Assembly: GCF_000331775.1 (NCBI RefSeq)
Contig: NZ_CAPJ01000175.1
Span: 1-8,249 of the forward strand
Direction of reading: 5' to 3'
From: Xanthomonas translucens pv. translucens DSM 18974
GTDB lineage: Bacteria > Pseudomonadota > Gammaproteobacteria > Xanthomonadales > Xanthomonadaceae
Length of the DNA: 8,249 bases
The stretch's first letter is position 1; every line of letters starts with the position of its first letter. The translations under genes and the position numbers were made by a program. Positions 5,043-8,249 of the stretch are shown in pieces. The notes under the pieces were generated by a model. That model did no database searches. It was not told the DNA's origin and saw nothing but the letters and a program-made list of their open reading frames with translations.

Positions 5043-6065
5043 CTAAATGCCCGTTAGCGACGCAATACGGTCATGAAAATCATTGTAATCATTTCCATGC
5101 GCGGCGATCAAGTCAGATATCTTATAAAAACGACTGGTACTAGGCGATTCCTTTTGAGCCGTCACTAAATTTATTTTATCAACATTCACTACTGTCCAGC
5201 ACTCAACATAACCATTGGCACGCGCCTTTTGATGGCTTTTTTCGGCCTCACCAATACGGTTATGTATGTTGGAAAAATCCAATCCGGCCTTAACTTCAAT
5301 TGCAATAAGTTGCCGATATTTACCAGGCCGCATCTCCATCCGAATAATTATGTCCGGATCGGCTGCAAACTCAATTAAAACTTTCTTGCCGGCAGCGTTC
5401 CTGAGCTCGATTGAGGATTTGTCGACCCTGATCACCGCCCCCCTGACGATTTCATGGATAGCATCAAAAACAAGACGAATGCCGGAAACCCCGCGTCTTA
5501 CATTTGCACCGCCTCGCAACTGAGGCCCTAGGGTAAGAAGGGTCAGGTCATCCAGTAGGGCAAGGCCAACATTGGAAGTGCCTACTCCAGCGAGCAAGGA
5601 GGCTCCAGCAACGCAGAGGGCAGAACATGCCTCCGAAAGTAATTTCTCATTTGATGAACTAAGCGCTCCGCGCTCCTCCATAGTTTTGAACCGGCTAAAT
5701 CCAGTTGCTGCCGTATAAAATTCCTTCTGACTAAAGCCATAGAGAAGTCTATAGTACCCAATCAAGCGAGGATTTTGTTTAAGAATAGCCGGTACAGCAA
5801 AGACTAGCTCACCTCGAACGCCCTGCGCAGCCAAGTCTGTCAGACTTTGCGCCGGAACATGCTTCGAGAGCTGCACATCCACATCGGATATATTCAAATT
5901 CTTGACCGCCTCACGAAGAGCTCCCTGCAATATGAATTTACGAGCATCCATAAGGGAGGCTGCAAACTGAATCTGCAACTCTGGAGTGGGTAGCACGAAT
6001 TTCAATTCTTCGGCCTCTGTATCACTACCTTTGCATAGAGCGCCACGATCACCCGGAGCACTCAT
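5043..6065 (-). CDS. XcyI-like type II restriction endonuclease
   Basis: The 340-residue protein is recognised as an XcyI-type endonuclease (family RE_XcyI; XcyI and its isoschizomer Cfr9I cut C^CCGGG). The catalytic core is visible near the C-terminus: Pro237-Asp238 (ADPDIIIR), then Glu257-Val-Lys259 (AIEVKAG), a PD-(D/E)xK signature with 19 residues between PD and E. The flanking IHNRIGEAEKSHQKARANGY is probably part of the nuclease fold. The N-terminal half (PELQIQFAASLMDARKFILQ, then GELVFAVPAILKQNPRLIGY) looks helical and may serve DNA recognition or dimerisation. The ATG at 6065 overlaps the methylase stop (ATGA), with no separate ribosome site, so synthesis is probably coupled and follows methylase translation. 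Specificity is inferred from family. Confidence 0.72.
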   Translation of the reverse strand: MSAPGDRGALCKGSDTEAEELKFVLPTPELQIQFAASLMDARKFILQGALREAVKNLNISDVDVQLSKHVPAQSLTDLAAQGVRGELVFAVPAILKQNPRLIGYYRLLYGFSQKEFYTAATGFSRFKTMEERGALSSSNEKLLSEACSALCVAGASLLAGVGTSNVGLALLDDLTLLTLGPQLRGGANVRRGVSGIRLVFDAIHEIVRGAVIRVDKSSIELRNAAGKKVLIEFAADPDIIIRMEMRPGKYRQLIAIEVKAGLDFSNIHNRIGEAEKSHQKARANGYVECWTVVNVDKINLVTAQKESPSTSRFYKISDLIAAHGNDYNDFHDRIASLTGI

Positions 6066-6922
6066 GCGGCAACCCGAACGATAGATTGCTCATCAGTCGA
6101 AAGACGGCCAGCTGCCAATAGCACGTATTCAGGACGTAACTCTATACCAACATATTCCCTACCTAGCTGATGAGAAACAAGCCCAACAGTTCCAGAACCA
6201 AAAAACGGATCGAGAACATAATCCCCCGGCCGAGTTGAGGATTTGATACATGGCTCGATTAGCTTAGGAGGAAACGTGGCGAAATGTGCGCCCGAAAAAG
6301 GCTGCGTATTTACATTCCAAACAGTTCTACAGTTACGCCCATTTTCTTCCAAAACGGCGAGGCGATCGTAATAATATTGCTCACTCTTACTAAACATAAA
6401 CATGTATTCATGAGATCGAGTCGGCCTATCTTTGACGCTTTCAGGCATGGCATTGGGCTTATTCCAAACAACATCTGCACGAAGAAACCACCCGTCATCC
6501 TGCAGAGCAAAGGCGAGTCGCCATGGAATACCCATTAGATCCTTTGGTTTAAGACCCTCAGGAGTATCAGGGCGAATATTCATGGCACGGGCTGGATTTT
6601 TCTTATCGGGCGCACGCCAGCGCCGATTACCACTGGTGTACCCGTCTCCAATATTCACCCATAATACCCCGTCATCTTTTAGCACTCGCCGCGCCTCAGA
6701 AAAAATCGCCTGCAGGCGATGGATAAACTGAATAAGCGTTGGCTCCAGGCCTATTTGGTCGACTACTGCGTAGTCACGGAGCCCCCAATAGGGCGGAGAG
6801 GTAACGATGCACTGCACGCTAGCATCGGGTAGCCGCTGCAGAACATTAAGGGCATCGCCCTCAAAGATGATCGACCCCTTAATTGACAGTGGATCAGGCT
6901 TTTTTATCTTAGCGGTACGCAT
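6062..6922 (-). CDS. N4-cytosine-type DNA methyltransferase (beta class), partner of the XcyI-like endonuclease
   Basis: The 286-residue enzyme transfers a methyl group from S-adenosylmethionine to protect the host's recognition sites. The catalytic motif IV TSPPYW (41-46, in IVTSPPYWGLRDY) comes first. The variable middle (about 95-215) probably holds the target recognition region. The AdoMet-binding motif DPFFGSGTVG (238-247) comes near the C-terminus, followed by REYVGIEL. This order defines the beta class. An S-P-P-Y catalytic motif occurs in N4-cytosine methylases such as M.XcyI and M.Cfr9I; N6-adenine enzymes more often have D/N-P-P-Y. The size is normal and all motifs are intact. The start at 6922 has no clear Shine-Dalgarno. 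It is separated by 79 bases from the upstream gene, with its own promoter-like region, and overlaps the nuclease gene by 4 bases. Confidence 0.85.
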   Translation of the reverse strand: MRTAKIKKPDPLSIKGSIIFEGDALNVLQRLPDASVQCIVTSPPYWGLRDYAVVDQIGLEPTLIQFIHRLQAIFSEARRVLKDDGVLWVNIGDGYTSGNRRWRAPDKKNPARAMNIRPDTPEGLKPKDLMGIPWRLAFALQDDGWFLRADVVWNKPNAMPESVKDRPTRSHEYMFMFSKSEQYYYDRLAVLEENGRNCRTVWNVNTQPFSGAHFATFPPKLIEPCIKSSTRPGDYVLDPFFGSGTVGLVSHQLGREYVGIELRPEYVLLAAGRLSTDEQSIVRVAA

Positions 6923-6952
6923 TTTTTGTGTTTGGAAGGCTTAGGCACTGCA

Positions 6953-6983
6953 ATGATACATGCTGCGCACTCTCGGTGCACAG
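6953..6983 (-). promoter_or_regulatory. Promoter -10 and inverted repeat upstream of the methylase gene
   Basis: On the minus strand TATCAT (6958-6953) matches five of six bases of the -10 consensus, about 30 bases before the start codon. Just upstream, CTGCGCAC (6963-6970) and GTGCACAG (6976-6983) are an imperfect inverted repeat (7 of 8 pairs, 5-base spacer) lying where the -10/-35 spacer would be. No good -35 is seen. The repeat could be an operator for methylase self-control, since no controller (C) gene is present. Confidence 0.35.
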
Positions 6984-7001
6984 ACCTTACCAGTCATTTC
7001 A

Positions 7002-7643
7002 TTAGCCTCTAACCGTGGCGTAATAGCAGTCCGTATTGAGATCCAAGACATCCCTAAGCTGGGCCTCATCCAACCCATTCATCAAGCCCAACTTGAAGCT
7101 TGCATGAGAGCCATAAAAGATATCTAGATGGTGAAGGGGATGCCTACTACCGTTTTCATTCGACGGATCTTGATCATAACGAATATAGCCATCCTCCGAG
7201 AGCATTAGCCTCCGAAGCATCTGCCAGAAATTAGAATCATACTCACTATAAGGAAACACATGATCTACAAAAAAATGGAACTCCGGATGTGAAAGCGCGG
7301 GATCATGCTCGAGTACCGATATAACATCTGAGGTTACCTTGCTATCTATCTCGGGATAGAAGCTATCTCTAAACACCAGACCACTGTCTGACTCAGTTAT
7401 AAAAAAAGGACATGCAATTGAGAAAACCTTCCTTTCTGACGTATAGAAGATTCTGTTCATTTTATCGACGTAAAATGTAATTCTTCCGCGCGGATCTTGG
7501 GGAGGATCGATGTAACGCGCGATCATTGCGAACTTCAGAGACCTCATTAGTAAAAGCAACGAGTCACGTTTTGACCGAATTGGCCTGAAGATCCAATCGC
7601 ACTGTGTTTGATCTAGAGAAAAACCGACCAATTTAGGCATCAT
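7002..7643 (-). CDS. Protein of unknown function (possible DUF2290) paired with a UvrD-like helicase
   Basis: The 213-residue protein begins at the paired ATGs 7643/7640, with GAGGG (7653-7649) at a suitable distance; a start at 7655 is possible. No signal peptide or transmembrane segment is visible. Charged, aromatic and His/Asp-rich stretches stand out in the second half: SGLVFRDSFYPEIDSK, HPEFHFFVDHVFPYSEYDSN, EDGYIRYDQDP and HPLHHLDIFYGSHASFKLG. The many Asp/His/Glu residues in these blocks suggest a metal or nucleic acid site, but I recognise no catalytic motif. The pattern reminds me of DUF2290 proteins; that is memory only. The start overlaps the end of the helicase gene by 11 bases, so the two are probably translated together and may act together. 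Confidence 0.55.
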   Translation of the reverse strand: MMPKLVGFSLDQTQCDWIFRPIRSKRDSLLLLMRSLKFAMIARYIDPPQDPRGRITFYVDKMNRIFYTSERKVFSIACPFFITESDSGLVFRDSFYPEIDSKVTSDVISVLEHDPALSHPEFHFFVDHVFPYSEYDSNFWQMLRRLMLSEDGYIRYDQDPSNENGSRHPLHHLDIFYGSHASFKLGLMNGLDEAQLRDVLDLNTDCYYATVRG

Positions 7644-8249
7644 CTCGGCCCTCACGCATTCTCGCGTAGTTCCACTCTGCCACTTCCTTCACGTTGTTAT
7701 AATCAAAATCTTCACCTGTAACGCTCTTAACGATATCCATCAGTGGTGGCCGAAAAATAGGCAAAACATGCATTTCGTCGAAAATTCTCGACACAAAGTC
7801 GTAAAAAGACTCTGAGTTTTTTGTGTACCGTATGGTCGTTTTAATTTGATTTCTTTCGGGCATAGAAGGCTCACTGACCTCAATCCGCCCAAGCGTATTA
7901 ATCTTACCTAAACCCCTGTGCAAACTTGGCAGCAAACCAGCGTTTTGATCCATTGACGTCAAAAGGTAGGTCTTCAAGAACGATCTCGTTAGGGTCATAT
8001 ACAATGAGTTCCTGTACCCATAACCGGATGTAATTTTCGAAGTTACGCAAATGACAAATGGAAACTCAAGGCCTTTAACGTTATTTGTGTTGGTAATTAA
8101 AACTTGGCCAACCATCTTTTGCTTTGACTCATAACCCTTGTTAACGGTCCACCCAATATCTCTGGGCATAAGAACCTCGAGAGCGTCGGCGAGTTGATAG
8201 CTCCGCTTATTCTTATCAAGCAATACGACGCCGATGTCATCCGGCGTCC
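7633..8249 (-). CDS. UvrD-like superfamily 1 DNA helicase, C-terminal part (starts outside the window)
   Basis: The frame is open to the window edge, so the gene begins beyond 8249; the visible 205 codons encode the C-terminal end only. PDDIGVVLLDKNKRSYQLAD looks like the start of helicase domain 2B/2A. ITNTNNVKGLEFPFVICV matches SF1 motif V (the 'KGLEF..V' of UvrD/Rep), and RNSLYMTLTRSFLKTYLL matches motif VI (the 'YVALTRA' site with the arginine finger). After this the tail (about 120-205) has no familiar domain and may be specific to the system. The Walker A and B motifs must lie in the missing part. It is followed, with overlap, by the unknown 213-residue gene, then the R-M pair. Function in DNA unwinding is from family; a defence role is inferred from neighbours. 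Confidence 0.7.
   Translation of the reverse strand, partial: TPDDIGVVLLDKNKRSYQLADALEVLMPRDIGWTVNKGYESKQKMVGQVLITNTNNVKGLEFPFVICVTSKITSGYGYRNSLYMTLTRSFLKTYLLTSMDQNAGLLPSLHRGLGKINTLGRIEVSEPSMPERNQIKTTIRYTKNSESFYDFVSRIFDEMHVLPIFRPPLMDIVKSVTGEDFDYNNVKEVAEWNYARMREGRDDA

Noticed and set aside
1..8249. CRISPR array, tRNA, rRNA, replication origin or integrase gene
   Set aside because: No regularly spaced repeats, no cloverleaf, no rRNA-like sequence and no tyrosine or serine recombinase frame were found on reading both strands.

Overview
The window suggests a member of the Xanthomonadaceae (Stenotrophomonas, Xanthomonas or a close relative). The evidence is the GC-rich left half, an XAC0095-like protein, a secreted S1 protease with a Xanthomonadaceae-style prosegment, a lipoprotein/effector-start pair resembling the family's type IV secretion immunity/effector modules, and an XcyI-like restriction-modification pair. 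This assignment rests on recalled family resemblance, not on a search.

Left end, 1-1291: a nest of three insertion-sequence fragments. The start of an IS5-family transposase (minus strand, cut by the window edge) abuts the last codons of an IS3-family orfA. That IS3 element has an intact orfB with a DDE catalytic triad and a right terminal repeat ending at 1137, where it breaks into the orfB tail of a second IS3-family element that ends at 1291. From 1292 to 1799 there is no gene I recognise, only a hairpin candidate.

Middle, 1800-5042, all genes on the minus strand: a secreted chymotrypsin-fold serine protease with its own promoter and a palindrome over the -35 box; a long perfect palindrome; a 32-codon gene start that overlaps (ATGA) the end of a small four-cysteine lipoprotein gene, best read as an orphan immunity gene with a truncated effector; an XAC0095-like helical protein with an internal duplication; and a roughly 300-base gene-free leader rich in inverted repeats, with a promoter-like -35 and a clear intrinsic terminator.

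Right, 5043-8249, visibly more AT-rich and also all minus strand: a defence cluster. In transcription order it holds the C-terminal part of a UvrD-like (SF1) helicase running in from outside the window, a 213-residue protein of unknown function (possibly DUF2290) overlapping it, then an N4-cytosine type DNA methyltransferase and an XcyI-like restriction endonuclease overlapping by 4 bases. The composition change near 4980-5040 marks the likely edge of an acquired island. The helicase/unknown-protein pair next to the R-M pair is the part most likely to hide an undescribed defence function, but the helicase's catalytic N-terminus lies outside the window.
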